DNA of 37,619 bases, taken from assembly GCA_964623735.1 (NCBI GenBank), contig CAZUVE010000008.1, positions 1 through 37,619 of the forward strand, written 5' to 3'. Positions 23,451 to 31,618 of this stretch are shown here, in pieces. Under the pieces are notes generated by a model. The model was not told where the DNA came from. It saw nothing but the letters and a program-made list of their open reading frames with translations, and made no database searches. Numbering within the stretch: position 1 is the stretch's first letter; the number at the start of each line of letters is the position of its first letter. The stretch comes from SW-9-67-25 sp964623735 (GTDB lineage Archaea; Halobacteriota; Halobacteria; Halobacteriales; Haloarculaceae). A program made the position numbers and the translations under genes.

Positions 23451-24719
23451 GTTGCACACACAAGTGATCTCGGCTGTGTTTCGTTCATTCGTGTACGCGC
23501 CTCGGCAAAGCCAGCACGGTCGGCGGAGGTGTCGGGGCCAGCGCGAGGGGAGTGGCTCCGAACGATTCAATCGGTCGCCGGACGGCACTGTTCGGTAGTG
23601 GGACTACGTGTCACAGATACGAGCCTGTCCGTCCAGGACGCGGTGTTGCGGATGCGATTTCACTCCGGGAACGTCCACATAGAGGAGTGCCCCCGGCTTC
23701 CCGTCGGGACGGAGGTAGCCTTCGAGGCGGGAACCGAACGCGGCCTCGGCACGGGGGCACATCGTTCCGATGTGGTTCCTCGAGCGACCCGATACGTCGT
23801 TGCGGGCCGGCGTCGACGAACTCGTGACGGCCGTCAGGCGGCCACACTCGCCGAGAACCTCCCGGAACGGGAGTCGGTCTCCGAGTTCTGGCCCGACCTG
23901 TACGCTCGACAGGCCGAGTGGGGGCGGGACAGCTCCACGCCGTCCCTGCTGTCACAGCACGGCACGAGCGTCGTCGAGCAGTCTCTGATCGACGCCCACT
24001 CCAGTCACTCATTTCACAGTCCGGCCGCGCTCTCTTGTTGCTGTAGTACATGCGTTCCCCGACCTGGAACCAGCCCGCAAGCCATCCCGCGTGCCTGCCC
24101 TGCTGGTCGTGGGCTGTCGTGTCACGTTCGGGTCTTCCATGACAATCGTATATTTGTAATCTTGTGGGCGGCCGGATTTCCATGACAATCGTACGTCTGT
24201 AATCTCGAGGGTGACCGGAGAACTGGAAATTACAACCGTACCGCAGTCCGGCGGAAATAAACAAATCCACCTGACAGGGCTGTAAGAGGACGGGGGTCTG
24301 CTCACCCATCGGGAGAAGCGTAGCGACCCTGCTGTTTCTCCCCGAAGAGTGCGAATCGGCCAATCTAGTGGGTCAGTGTATTCGTGTCCAGTCACGCCTG
24401 GCGAGGCCCAATAGTTGTGAACTCAGAATTTGTTGGCGATTGCTTTTTCACTCGTCAATACTGTATGATTGTTGCTTTGTGATCCGAATAGCACAAAATT
24501 CTGTTCTACATCGGCCACGGACGTTCGATTTATATCATAATTTTTCTCTAGCGATACTTTCTATGACTCCAGTAATACTTGAGTGTTTGAAATCAGTCAA
24601 TATCTGCGGATCGATCTTGCGTGTAAATATATACCGGTAGACGAACTCGCAAACGGAGCCAGAGCATCACAATAATAGTGTAGATTGGTGAAGCAATATT
24701 TGATGCGTATCCCGTCCGT
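23451..24719. other. 1.27-kb decayed region without an intact gene
   Basis: Between 23590 and 24010 the plus strand can be read as a protein only by changing frame at least twice: VLRMRFHSGNVHIEECPRLP, then HIVPMWFLERPDTSLRAGVDE, then LPERESVSEFWPDLYARQAE. This fits a frameshifted pseudogene, though the minus strand also reads openly there. No family recognised. 24135-24205 holds a direct repeat, and 24400-24719 is AT-rich (TTTATATCATAATTTTTC, TAAATATATACC) with no credible frame. The composition differs sharply from the flanks. Confidence 0.4.
24135..24205 (-). repeat. 28-bp direct repeat, two copies, 43-bp period
   Basis: TTCCATGACAATCGTA plus 12 more bases at 24135-24162 recurs at 24178-24205 with about three differences. 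On the minus strand each copy ends in CATGGAA, so each carries an ATG after an AT-rich run (AATATACG in one copy). This could be a duplicated promoter or start segment. Confidence 0.6.
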
Positions 24720-25487
24720 CTACATGTACGTGACGTTGAGTTCGATAACGTTCGCAGCATTCCGGAGCATTTCCGGGAGTTCTGACCGGAAGTAGTCGTC
24801 GGTAAACCGACTTTTCGGTCCCGAAACGCTGATCGCTCCCTCGACTTCGTCGTTGTTGTTGATTATCGGAACAGCGGCACACCGGAGTCCCTCGAGTCGA
24901 GTCTCGTCGTCAAACGCAACCCCCTCTTTGCGGACACGCTTGAGTTCGTCGAACAACTCGTCCCGGTTGGTGATCGTGTTCTCGGTGGTAGCGGGCAAGC
25001 CGTGTCGATCGATAATCCGGTTCACGTACTCTTCGGGGCACTGAGAGAGAATCGCCTTTCCGAGGGCCGTATTGTGGAGATATACACGCTGTCCGGTGTA
25101 CGAGTCAGTTTGCACAGCCTGCGTACCTTGCGACCGATAGAGGTAGATCCCCTTGCCGTGCTCTTCTGTCAGCAGATTTGCCAGTTCGCCGGTTTTCTCG
25201 GCCAGTTTCGTGACTTCGTCTCTGGCAATCTGGTACAGGGGTTCCCTCTGTCGGGCCCATCCGCCAAACTCCAGGAACCTGAGGCTGATACGGTATCTGT
25301 TGTCCTCCTCGACGACGTATCCCTCCCTTTCGAGCGTGTTCAGATAGTTGTGGATGCTACTTTTCGAGAGTGTGAACTTCCCAGCGAGTTCTGTGGCTGT
25401 TGCCTCGTTTTGGTCTTTGAGTTCCTCCAGAATCCGGAAGGTCGTTCGCGCTGTCTTGATCGTGTTTTTCTGCCGCTTGGGTTCCAT
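24720..25487 (-). CDS. IclR-family transcriptional regulator 2
   Basis: 255 aa. The winged HTH spans about residues 10-70 (TTFRILEELKDQNEATATELAGKFTLSKSSIHNYL, in part). The effector domain has GKGIYLYRSQ, LHNTALGKAILSQCPEEYV and RCAAVPIINNNDEVEGAISVSGPKSRF. It is a paralogue of IclR 1 (same length and same conserved blocks, sequence well diverged). The ATG at 25487 has CTTATTATG about 25 bp upstream, so it is leaderless. Divergently transcribed from the HpcH/HpaI aldolase gene, which carries a perfect palindrome in its promoter, so this regulator most likely controls that gene and itself. Confidence 0.93.
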   Translation of the reverse strand: MEPKRQKNTIKTARTTFRILEELKDQNEATATELAGKFTLSKSSIHNYLNTLEREGYVVEEDNRYRISLRFLEFGGWARQREPLYQIARDEVTKLAEKTGELANLLTEEHGKGIYLYRSQGTQAVQTDSYTGQRVYLHNTALGKAILSQCPEEYVNRIIDRHGLPATTENTITNRDELFDELKRVRKEGVAFDDETRLEGLRCAAVPIINNNDEVEGAISVSGPKSRFTDDYFRSELPEMLRNAANVIELNVTYM

Positions 25488-25489
25488 AC

Positions 25490-25582
25490 TGCGAACTCGT
25501 TTGCAGACATAATAAGCGTTGTTCCAGTATTAGTATACGGTGCTGGCCTCAGCGGAGTGCTCAGAACACGACAAGTTATATC
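25490..25582. promoter_or_regulatory. Divergent promoters, iclR 2 and aldolase
   Basis: The minus-strand box CTTATTATG (about 25508-25516) serves the regulator, and GTTATATC (25574-25581) serves the aldolase. GCGAAC.TC.GTTTGC (25490-25503, one mismatch) straddles the regulator start site and could be a second operator. Confidence 0.5.
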
Positions 25583-25584
25583 AA

Positions 25585-25603
25585 TCAGAGGAACGTCCTC
25601 TGA
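25585..25603. promoter_or_regulatory. Perfect 19-bp palindrome in the aldolase promoter, candidate IclR operator
   Basis: TCAGAGG and CCTCTGA (7-bp arms, 5-bp spacer AACGT) lie just downstream of the TATA box and 12 bp before the ATG at 25615, overlapping the expected transcription start. Binding here would block initiation. Confidence 0.6.
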
Positions 25604-25614
25604 ATCGACCCGAA

Positions 25615-26409
25615 ATGGTGAGCAACAAACTCAGAGAGATACTCGAGAGCGAGGACCCGACGTTCGGTACCCGAGTACTCAATTACTGGCCCAGCGTCTT
25701 TGAGGTGGTGGGACAGACCGAACAGTACGACTATGTGGAGTTTACCGCTGAGTATGCGCCGTGGGATTTACACGACCTGGAGAATATTTCACGGGCGACC
25801 GAACTTGTCGATCTCTCGTCGATGATCAAAATCGACGGACACAACCGTAGCTTTCTCGCACAGCGTGCGCTGTCTGCTGGGTTCGACAATATACTGTTTG
25901 CCGACATTCGTGACGCCGAAGACGCCCGGGAGTGTGTCAATGCAGTACGGGCGGAACCGGAGGGCGATAACGGCGTTCGGATGGACCGCCGAAACGGGTA
26001 CGTCGGCGGCTACAGTTCCCCGGAGGAAGTCGTCAAAATCAGCAACGACGCGGTAATTGTCCTCATGGTGGAAAAAAAGGAGTGTCTCGACAATCTCGAG
26101 GAAATCCTCAGCGTAGAGGGAGTCGACATGGTGCAGTTCGGTCCCGCGGATCACTCCGTCAGTCTGGGTAAACCCGGCGGGCGGAACAGTCCCGAGGTCG
26201 TCGAGGCCGAAGAGACAATGATCGAAACGGCACTCGATATGGGTGTCAACCCCCGTGCAGAACTAACAAACCCCGAGGACGCCGATTGGTATCTCGAACG
26301 CGGTGTCTCCGATTTCAATCTGAACCTGGACATTCGGATTCTCTACAACTGGTGGAGAGAGAACGGTCGAACACTCCGGGACCGGGTGGCTTCGGAACAC
26401 CTGCACTGA
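25615..26409 (+). CDS. HpcH/HpaI aldolase/citrate lyase family protein
   Basis: 264 aa. Family blocks: YDYVEFTAEYAPWDLHDLENISRA (in part, the substrate-loop region), KIDGHNRSFLAQRALSAGFDNILFADIRDAEDA, MVEKKECLDNLEEILSVEGVDMVQFGPADHSVSLGKPG and a C-terminal helical tail. Class II pyruvate aldolases of this family cleave 2-keto-3-deoxy acids, for example 5-keto-4-deoxyglucarate to pyruvate and tartronate semialdehyde (GarL). The tail motif GPADHSVSLG replaces the usual GPNDLSASLG. The ATG at 25615 sits after a TATA box and operator-like palindrome. GarR-like genes in the window would handle the tartronate semialdehyde. The stop opens family C copy 2. Confidence 0.9.
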   Translation: MVSNKLREILESEDPTFGTRVLNYWPSVFEVVGQTEQYDYVEFTAEYAPWDLHDLENISRATELVDLSSMIKIDGHNRSFLAQRALSAGFDNILFADIRDAEDARECVNAVRAEPEGDNGVRMDRRNGYVGGYSSPEEVVKISNDAVIVLMVEKKECLDNLEEILSVEGVDMVQFGPADHSVSLGKPGGRNSPEVVEAEETMIETALDMGVNPRAELTNPEDADWYLERGVSDFNLNLDIRILYNWWRENGRTLRDRVASEHLH

Positions 26410-26504
26410 TAGTGATTAGTGCGATTGTTTTCGTGACCGTGGCACAGCTATCGTACTTCGCGGCGCGTCACTCGCGTCTCGCGTCACCCTGGCAGTAAAG
26501 ACTC
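26407..26504 (+). repeat. Repeat family C, copy 2
   Basis: It begins with the aldolase stop codon (TGATAGTGATTAGTGCGATT) and ends at GGCAGTAAAGACTC, same orientation relative to its gene as copy 1. Confidence 0.8.
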
Positions 26505-26557
26505 GCACTGTTCACTACGAGAACGGTCACGCCAGTGATACCTGGGTTCGAGATTCC

Positions 26558-27250
26558 CTACAGCGCGTCCGTGTACCGTTGACACTCGTTGAGAAGGTGG
26601 TCCTGGGGCGGTGCCTTGTACACTCGGTAGTCTATGCTGCCGTCCTCGACGAACAGAGTCGTCGGACCACCGGTGACATCGTACTTCTCCTGGAGGAGTT
26701 CGGACCAATCGGGCCCGAACAAAGAAAACAACCCGATATCTGCGGGTTGCTCGGAGAAGATCTCGTTGAAATCCTCCCGCACGAGATCACAGGGTGGACA
26801 CTCCCGTAGCCAGATGTACACGATTGCCGGATCGCACAGTTCGAACAGGAACGGCAACCGGTCACCCCGTACCGGGAGGAATGCGTCAGGCGACCCCTCG
26901 GACGGGGGTGGTGGGGAGTAGAACTGGTCGAACACGGTAAGAGCCTGCAACCGACTGAAATGCGAGAGTTCCTCGTATTCTGCCAGTGCGAGATATTCGA
27001 TCGGGAGACGAGTGCTCCCGGATCCGACGTCGAGAATTGCCTCGGTTACGAGTTCGTCACCAGTCTCGGAGTGGAGACGGTTTCTGACCTCGGACTCGTC
27101 CGCACTGGCGACAAACGACCCCTGCTCCTCGAGAACCGTCGCAAATGTCGGGGTAAACTGCAGGCCTTCCCCGTTCTGTGCCTCAATGACACCTAAGCGA
27201 ACGAGCGTATCGATTACCTCTTCTGGATTGTCCGTCTCAACGGTTATCAT
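26558..27250 (-). CDS. Thioredoxin-fold protein with an N-terminal helical domain
   Basis: 230 aa. The C-terminal 100 residues form a thioredoxin fold with CPPC at 151-154 (VYIWLRECPPCDLVREDF) and the cis-Pro strand YDVTGGPTTLFVEDG. The N-terminal 110 residues are helical and include a winged-helix-like start (VIDTLVRLGVIEAQNGEGLQFTPTF). No signal peptide, so likely a cytoplasmic redox protein. The pro-rich linker SPPPPSEGSPD separates the domains. The ATG at 27250 has ATAATAAG about 30 bp upstream, so it has its own promoter downstream of the ABC operon. Confidence 0.85.
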   Translation of the reverse strand: MITVETDNPEEVIDTLVRLGVIEAQNGEGLQFTPTFATVLEEQGSFVASADESEVRNRLHSETGDELVTEAILDVGSGSTRLPIEYLALAEYEELSHFSRLQALTVFDQFYSPPPPSEGSPDAFLPVRGDRLPFLFELCDPAIVYIWLRECPPCDLVREDFNEIFSEQPADIGLFSLFGPDWSELLQEKYDVTGGPTTLFVEDGSIDYRVYKAPPQDHLLNECQRYTDAL

Positions 27251-27390
27251 GAACTATGTTGATACAGCAGTGTGAGGCTTATTATAGTTATGTGAGCGCT
27301 TGTGACATATCGAGGGATCAAGGCTCCAAAGAGCCGCCCCGGCGCTGTCCACCCCTCCGGGTGCTCCCGTGATTGGTGGAGTCGGCACGA

Positions 27391-28389
27391 TCAGGTCTCC
27401 TCTGTTCCTACGCTGACGCGCGGGTCGATGATACCGTACACAATGTCCACCAGGAAGTTTGCGAGGATGACGTACGCAGCAACCAGAAAGAACACGAACT
27501 GGATGATCGGCAAGTCTCTAACGAGGACCGCATTGACGAGCGTATTAGCGATTCCCGGCCAGTTGAACACGACTTCGATCAGAACTAGCCCACCCAGTGC
27601 CCGCGTCATCGAGATCGGGTAGACCGAGATGACGGGGAGACTCGCGTGTCTGATCAGGTGACCGAGTTGCTTGCGCTCGGAGATGCCGGTGATCCGGTGA
27701 AAGAACGCGAACCCCTGGCCTTGTACCTCAATGATACTCGTCCGCATGATCATCGTCGGAAGATACAGATACCGGAACAGAACGGCAGTGAACGGGAGGA
27801 TGTAGTGCCAGAGGAACTCGGCCGTCAGGTACCGTCGCCACTGCGGTAATGCTCCGAACTCGGCTTGTTTGGCGGGGGCTATCATCCCGGATGCCGGGAA
27901 AACACCCAGCCAGCTTGAGAGCACGATGACCAGCGCAATCGACGTGACGAACGCCGGAAACGAGCCGACGATGATCAGGGGGATAATGCCGAACTGTTCC
28001 AGTTTGGTTCCTCGCTTGGTCCCGACGAAACTGCCGTACAAACTCCCGAGGATGTACGCGATAGTAATTCCCGGTGCAATCAGAACGAACGAGTTGAGAA
28101 TCCGAGGTTTGACCATCTCCCACACCGGGGTCCGGAACTGGATTGATGTCCCGGCGTTGCCGGACAACACGTTCGTGAAATACTGCCAGTACTGAACGTG
28201 GAGCGGGTCGTTGAGCCCCCACTGCTCTCGGAAGGCTTCGACCTGTTCCGGGTCTGTGCCCTCGGCCAGCATCAGATTCGTGAAATCGCCGGGCATGAAC
28301 CGGAAAAAAAAGAACAGACCGGTGAATGCAATCCAGATCAGGAAGACGGTCTGGAGCGTCCGAACCAGGAAAAACCGCGTCCGACTCAC
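27391..28389 (-). CDS. dppB: ABC transporter permease (DppB/OppB family)
   Basis: 332 aa from a GTG overlapping the upstream ATPase stop (GTGA). Six transmembrane helices; the N-terminal RTLQTVFLIWIAFTGLFFFFRFMPGD is the family start. The long periplasmic-side loop after helix 1 (LNDPLHVQYWQYFTNVLSGNAGTSIQFRTPVWEMV, in part) and the EAA-like cytoplasmic loop (RTSIIEVQGQGFAFFHRITGISERKQLG) are typical. It pairs with the DppC-type permease at 30526-31452. Being the last gene, after both ATPases, is unusual for dpp/opp operons. Confidence 0.93.
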   Translation of the reverse strand: MSRTRFFLVRTLQTVFLIWIAFTGLFFFFRFMPGDFTNLMLAEGTDPEQVEAFREQWGLNDPLHVQYWQYFTNVLSGNAGTSIQFRTPVWEMVKPRILNSFVLIAPGITIAYILGSLYGSFVGTKRGTKLEQFGIIPLIIVGSFPAFVTSIALVIVLSSWLGVFPASGMIAPAKQAEFGALPQWRRYLTAEFLWHYILPFTAVLFRYLYLPTMIMRTSIIEVQGQGFAFFHRITGISERKQLGHLIRHASLPVISVYPISMTRALGGLVLIEVVFNWPGIANTLVNAVLVRDLPIIQFVFFLVAAYVILANFLVDIVYGIIDPRVSVGTEET

Positions 28390-29444
28390 GCGTCATCACC
28401 CGCAGTAGCCGAATACCCGGCCTCGCTGTGTTCTCGTTCTGTCATGCGTTCCTGCGTGTCTTCGTGGTCGTAGTAGAGGTGGCATGCGGTTTGGCGGCCG
28501 TCACCGAGTTCGACGTCCATAGGCGTCCGGTCGCAGATATCCATCCGGTCGGGACACCGATCCCTGAACCGGCATCCCTCGCCGAGACCGATGGGTTCGC
28601 GCGGGGACCCCTGTAATTCGATTGTCTCTCGCTCGTGGTACGGATCCGGAATCGGGATCGAGTTGACCAGTGCCTGTGTGTAGGGGTGCTTGGGATCGTC
28701 GATCAGCTCTATTGTTGGTGCACGCTCGACCAAGCGACCGAGGTACATGACGCTGACCGAGTCACAGACGTACGAAACGGTCGAAAGGTCGTGTGAGATG
28801 TACACCATCGATACGCCCATCTCGTCGGTCAGGTGCGAGAGCAGTCGGAGAACAGCCGCCTGTGTGGAGACGTCGAGCATCGAAACCGGTTCGTCCGCCA
28901 GGATGATTTCCGGTTCCAGGATCAGCGCCCGTGCGACCGCAACGCGTTGCTTCTCGCCGCCACTCAGTTGCGACGGGTAGAGCGGAAGATACTGTTCGGC
29001 AGGGCCAAGGTTCACCTGCTCGAGGATGTCGTGTATCCGTTCGTTCTTGTTGTCGATGCCGTGGATACGAAGCGGTTCCAGGAGGATCGTACGGACCCGT
29101 TGTTTCGGATCCAGCGAGTCGAACGGGTCTTGGAAGATGATCTGGACGTTCCGGCGGTACCGAAGCCAGTCGTCCTTGTCGAACTCCGACATTCGCTGCC
29201 CCCGGTAGAGTATGTCCCCGCCAGTCATCGGTTCCAGACCCATCAGTACCTCCAGCAGTGTCGTTTTCCCGCAGCCACTTTCGCCGATCACACCGATTGT
29301 CTCGTTTTGCCCGACCGAAAACGACACACCGTCGACCGCCTGTACCGGATCCTCTTCGTTTCGAAGGATAATGTCCTTCAGCCCGCGTTTCTGTTCGTAG
29401 TGTTTCTCGAGGTTCCTCACCTGTAGAAGCGGTTCGTCACTCAT
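28386..29444 (-). CDS. dppF: ABC transporter ATP-binding protein (DppF/OppF family)
   Basis: 352 aa. Walker A GESGCGKTT, signature LSGGEKQR, Walker B IILADEPVSMLD, H-loop YISHDLS. The C-terminal oligopeptide/dipeptide extension has the Cys cluster CRFRDRCPDRMDIC...C (four cysteines, possible metal or Fe-S site). The start at ATG 29444 overlaps the upstream dppD stop by 4 nt. The C-terminus is extended by an acidic tail. It energises import with DppD. Confidence 0.95.
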   Translation of the reverse strand: MSDEPLLQVRNLEKHYEQKRGLKDIILRNEEDPVQAVDGVSFSVGQNETIGVIGESGCGKTTLLEVLMGLEPMTGGDILYRGQRMSEFDKDDWLRYRRNVQIIFQDPFDSLDPKQRVRTILLEPLRIHGIDNKNERIHDILEQVNLGPAEQYLPLYPSQLSGGEKQRVAVARALILEPEIILADEPVSMLDVSTQAAVLRLLSHLTDEMGVSMVYISHDLSTVSYVCDSVSVMYLGRLVERAPTIELIDDPKHPYTQALVNSIPIPDPYHERETIELQGSPREPIGLGEGCRFRDRCPDRMDICDRTPMDVELGDGRQTACHLYYDHEDTQERMTEREHSEAGYSATAGDDA

Positions 29445-30520
29445 TGCTGACCCTCCCCAGGGGCGGGTTGCTCACCCTCGGTTGGCGCTTTCGCTTCCTG
29501 CTTCCGTTGCCTGTTTAGCTGTTGTGTCTCGCGTTTTCTGACACACGCCACCTCGTGTTCACAATCGAACGGATCATCCTGTTTCCCCTCGCCGTCGACC
29601 GATTCAAGCGTAGGAGCGGACTGCGTACACTCCTCGACGGCCCAGGGGCACCTGTCCGCGAAGGTACAAAACTCCGCCTGCTCGTTGAGTTGAGGCGGAT
29701 ATCCTTCGATCACCTCGAGTTCCCGGTCCGGATGGCGAACGTCCGGGAAGGCACCCTGTAACAACATCAGATACGGGTGTCGGGCCGAGTCAAAGAGATC
29801 GGTAACAAGTCCGGTTTCGGCGACCTGCCCGCTGTGCATGACGGTCATCGAATCACACGTCTCAAACACAACGCTGATGTCGTGTGTGATCATGATCATG
29901 CTGGAGTTGGTCTCCTCACGGATCCGCTGCAGGTAGTTCAACACCTGATCCTGCATGATCACGTCGAGAGCGGTCGTCGGTTCGTCGGCTATCACAATCG
30001 TCGGACGGAGGAACAGTGCGAGTGCAATAATCGCGCGCTGTCGCATCCCGCCGGAGAACTGAAAGGGATAGTCGTCGACGCGGCTAGTCGGTAATCCGAC
30101 AGTTTCGAACGCCTGCTCGAACCGGTCCAGCACTTCCGTGTCCGAGAGATCCGTGTGTGCGTCGGCGATTTCGAGGGCTTTGTGACTGATCGGCTGGACC
30201 GGGTCGAGACTGTTCATCGAAGCCTGTGGGATCATCGAAATCTCCGTCCACCGGATCTTCTCGTTGAACTCCTGTTCGGTGTAGTCGTGGATCTCTTCTC
30301 CCTTGTAGCGTATACTGCCGGAGACGATGCGACCGTTCTGATCCAGCGCTCCGAGCAGCGCCTTCGCGACCGTACTCTTTCCGCACCCCGACTCACCGAC
30401 GATTCCTCTGTACTCGCCTTGCTCGATTGTAAACGAGGCGTTCGAAACCGCAGTGACGTCGCCGCTGTCTACTTGAAATTCGATCGTCAGGTTGTCTACT
30501 TCGAGTATTGGACTACTCAT
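29441..30520 (-). CDS. dppD: ABC transporter ATP-binding protein (DppD/OppD family)
   Basis: 359 aa. Walker A GESGCGKST, signature FSGGMRQR, Walker B IVIADEPTTALD, H-loop MITHDIS. The C-terminal OppD extension has CTFADRCPWAVEEC and a later Cys. The tail is Gln/Lys/Glu-rich and disordered. It starts 5 bp after the dppC stop and overlaps dppF by 4 nt, so the four downstream genes form one translationally coupled unit. Confidence 0.95.
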   Translation of the reverse strand: MSSPILEVDNLTIEFQVDSGDVTAVSNASFTIEQGEYRGIVGESGCGKSTVAKALLGALDQNGRIVSGSIRYKGEEIHDYTEQEFNEKIRWTEISMIPQASMNSLDPVQPISHKALEIADAHTDLSDTEVLDRFEQAFETVGLPTSRVDDYPFQFSGGMRQRAIIALALFLRPTIVIADEPTTALDVIMQDQVLNYLQRIREETNSSMIMITHDISVVFETCDSMTVMHSGQVAETGLVTDLFDSARHPYLMLLQGAFPDVRHPDRELEVIEGYPPQLNEQAEFCTFADRCPWAVEECTQSAPTLESVDGEGKQDDPFDCEHEVACVRKRETQQLNRQRKQEAKAPTEGEQPAPGEGQQ

Positions 30521-30525
30521 TGGTG

Positions 30526-31452
30526 TTACTCCTCGGCTTCTGCGAACGTCTGTTCACCGGTGGCCAGCTTTTCGTACTCCCGTCCGAACATGAACGTAGA
30601 GGTCACCGTCGCCGCGAGCATGAAACTCGGTGGGAGCGACCACCACCAACTGCTCCCAACTAATCCTGCTGTCTGGACGTTCCGGATCATGATCCCCCAG
30701 CTGGGCACGAACGGGTTCACGACCCCGACAAAGGCCAGTCCTGCCTGGATGAGGATCGTGCCACCGATTCCGATCGACATGAACAGCACCGCCATGGGTG
30801 CGACGTTCGGTAACACGTTTTTTACCATGATTCGGGGGGTGCTTGCCCCCGTCGCTCGTGCAGACTTGATGAACGCTCGTTCTTTTATCTGGAGTACCTG
30901 GGATCGTATCGCCCGTGCGCTTCCTCGCCAGAGGATCATCCCGATGACGATGATCGAAGAGAAAAACCCCAGCCCAAAAAACGCCAACAGGACCATCGCG
31001 AAGATGAGAAGCGGGATTCCGTACACGAGGTCGGTCATCCGCATGAGAATGTTGTCGACCCAGCCACCCATGTATCCCGCCGTAATTCCCACGCTCGCAC
31101 CGATCGAGATTATTATGACGCCACCCAGCAGACCCGTAACCGCTGTCGGTCGCGCCCCGATGAGCAGCCGCGAGAGCACGTCGGTGGCAGTCTCGGTCGT
31201 TCCCAGCGGGTGTTCTACTGACGGTGGTTGAGATCGCAGTAGGTCACCGTCCTCACCCCGCACCCTCTCCTGTGGACCGTACGGAGCGACAAGCGGACCG
31301 ATAGCCCCGAGGATCAAAACGAAAATCAAAAATCCGAGATATATCCTCGCAGATTTCGTTTCCGTCATCGTCGCAAACCCTTCCCTGAGGTCCTGCCAGA
31401 TATAATGATTGCCTGAGATTTGAATGCGATCGAGCAGGTTTCCCGTTGGCAT
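30526..31452 (-). CDS. dppC: ABC transporter permease (DppC/OppC family)
   Basis: 308 aa. The N-terminal helix LGFLIFVLILGAIGPLVAPY precedes HPLGTTETATDVLSRLLIGARPT, the DppC signature; the EAA loop is RAFIKSARATGASTPRIMVKNVLPN. Six membrane helices in total. I chose ATG 31452 because the TATA-like GGTATAATTAAG is centred about 30 bp upstream; the in-frame TTG at 31461 would be too close. It has its own promoter, separate from the binding-protein gene 166 bp upstream. Confidence 0.93.
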   Translation of the reverse strand: MPTGNLLDRIQISGNHYIWQDLREGFATMTETKSARIYLGFLIFVLILGAIGPLVAPYGPQERVRGEDGDLLRSQPPSVEHPLGTTETATDVLSRLLIGARPTAVTGLLGGVIIISIGASVGITAGYMGGWVDNILMRMTDLVYGIPLLIFAMVLLAFFGLGFFSSIIVIGMILWRGSARAIRSQVLQIKERAFIKSARATGASTPRIMVKNVLPNVAPMAVLFMSIGIGGTILIQAGLAFVGVVNPFVPSWGIMIRNVQTAGLVGSSWWWSLPPSFMLAATVTSTFMFGREYEKLATGEQTFAEAEE

Positions 31453-31475
31453 GCTATTCAATGCCAGAGGCGGTT

Positions 31476-31490
31476 ACACTTAATTATACC
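31476..31490 (-). promoter_or_regulatory. TATA box of the permease/ATPase operon
   Basis: GGTATAATTAAGTG on the minus strand, centred about 30 bp before the dppC ATG at 31452. The spacing matches a leaderless archaeal promoter. Confidence 0.55.
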
Positions 31491-31618
31491 GGTGCGACGA
31501 GACAGTTTGACTGCTTGTCATGACCTGGACGGTCGGACTCTGTCAGGACCGCTGTGTACGCAAGGCGAGACGCCACGACGGACCGACGTGTAACCGCACG
31601 AGAGAAAAGAGTGCGCGT

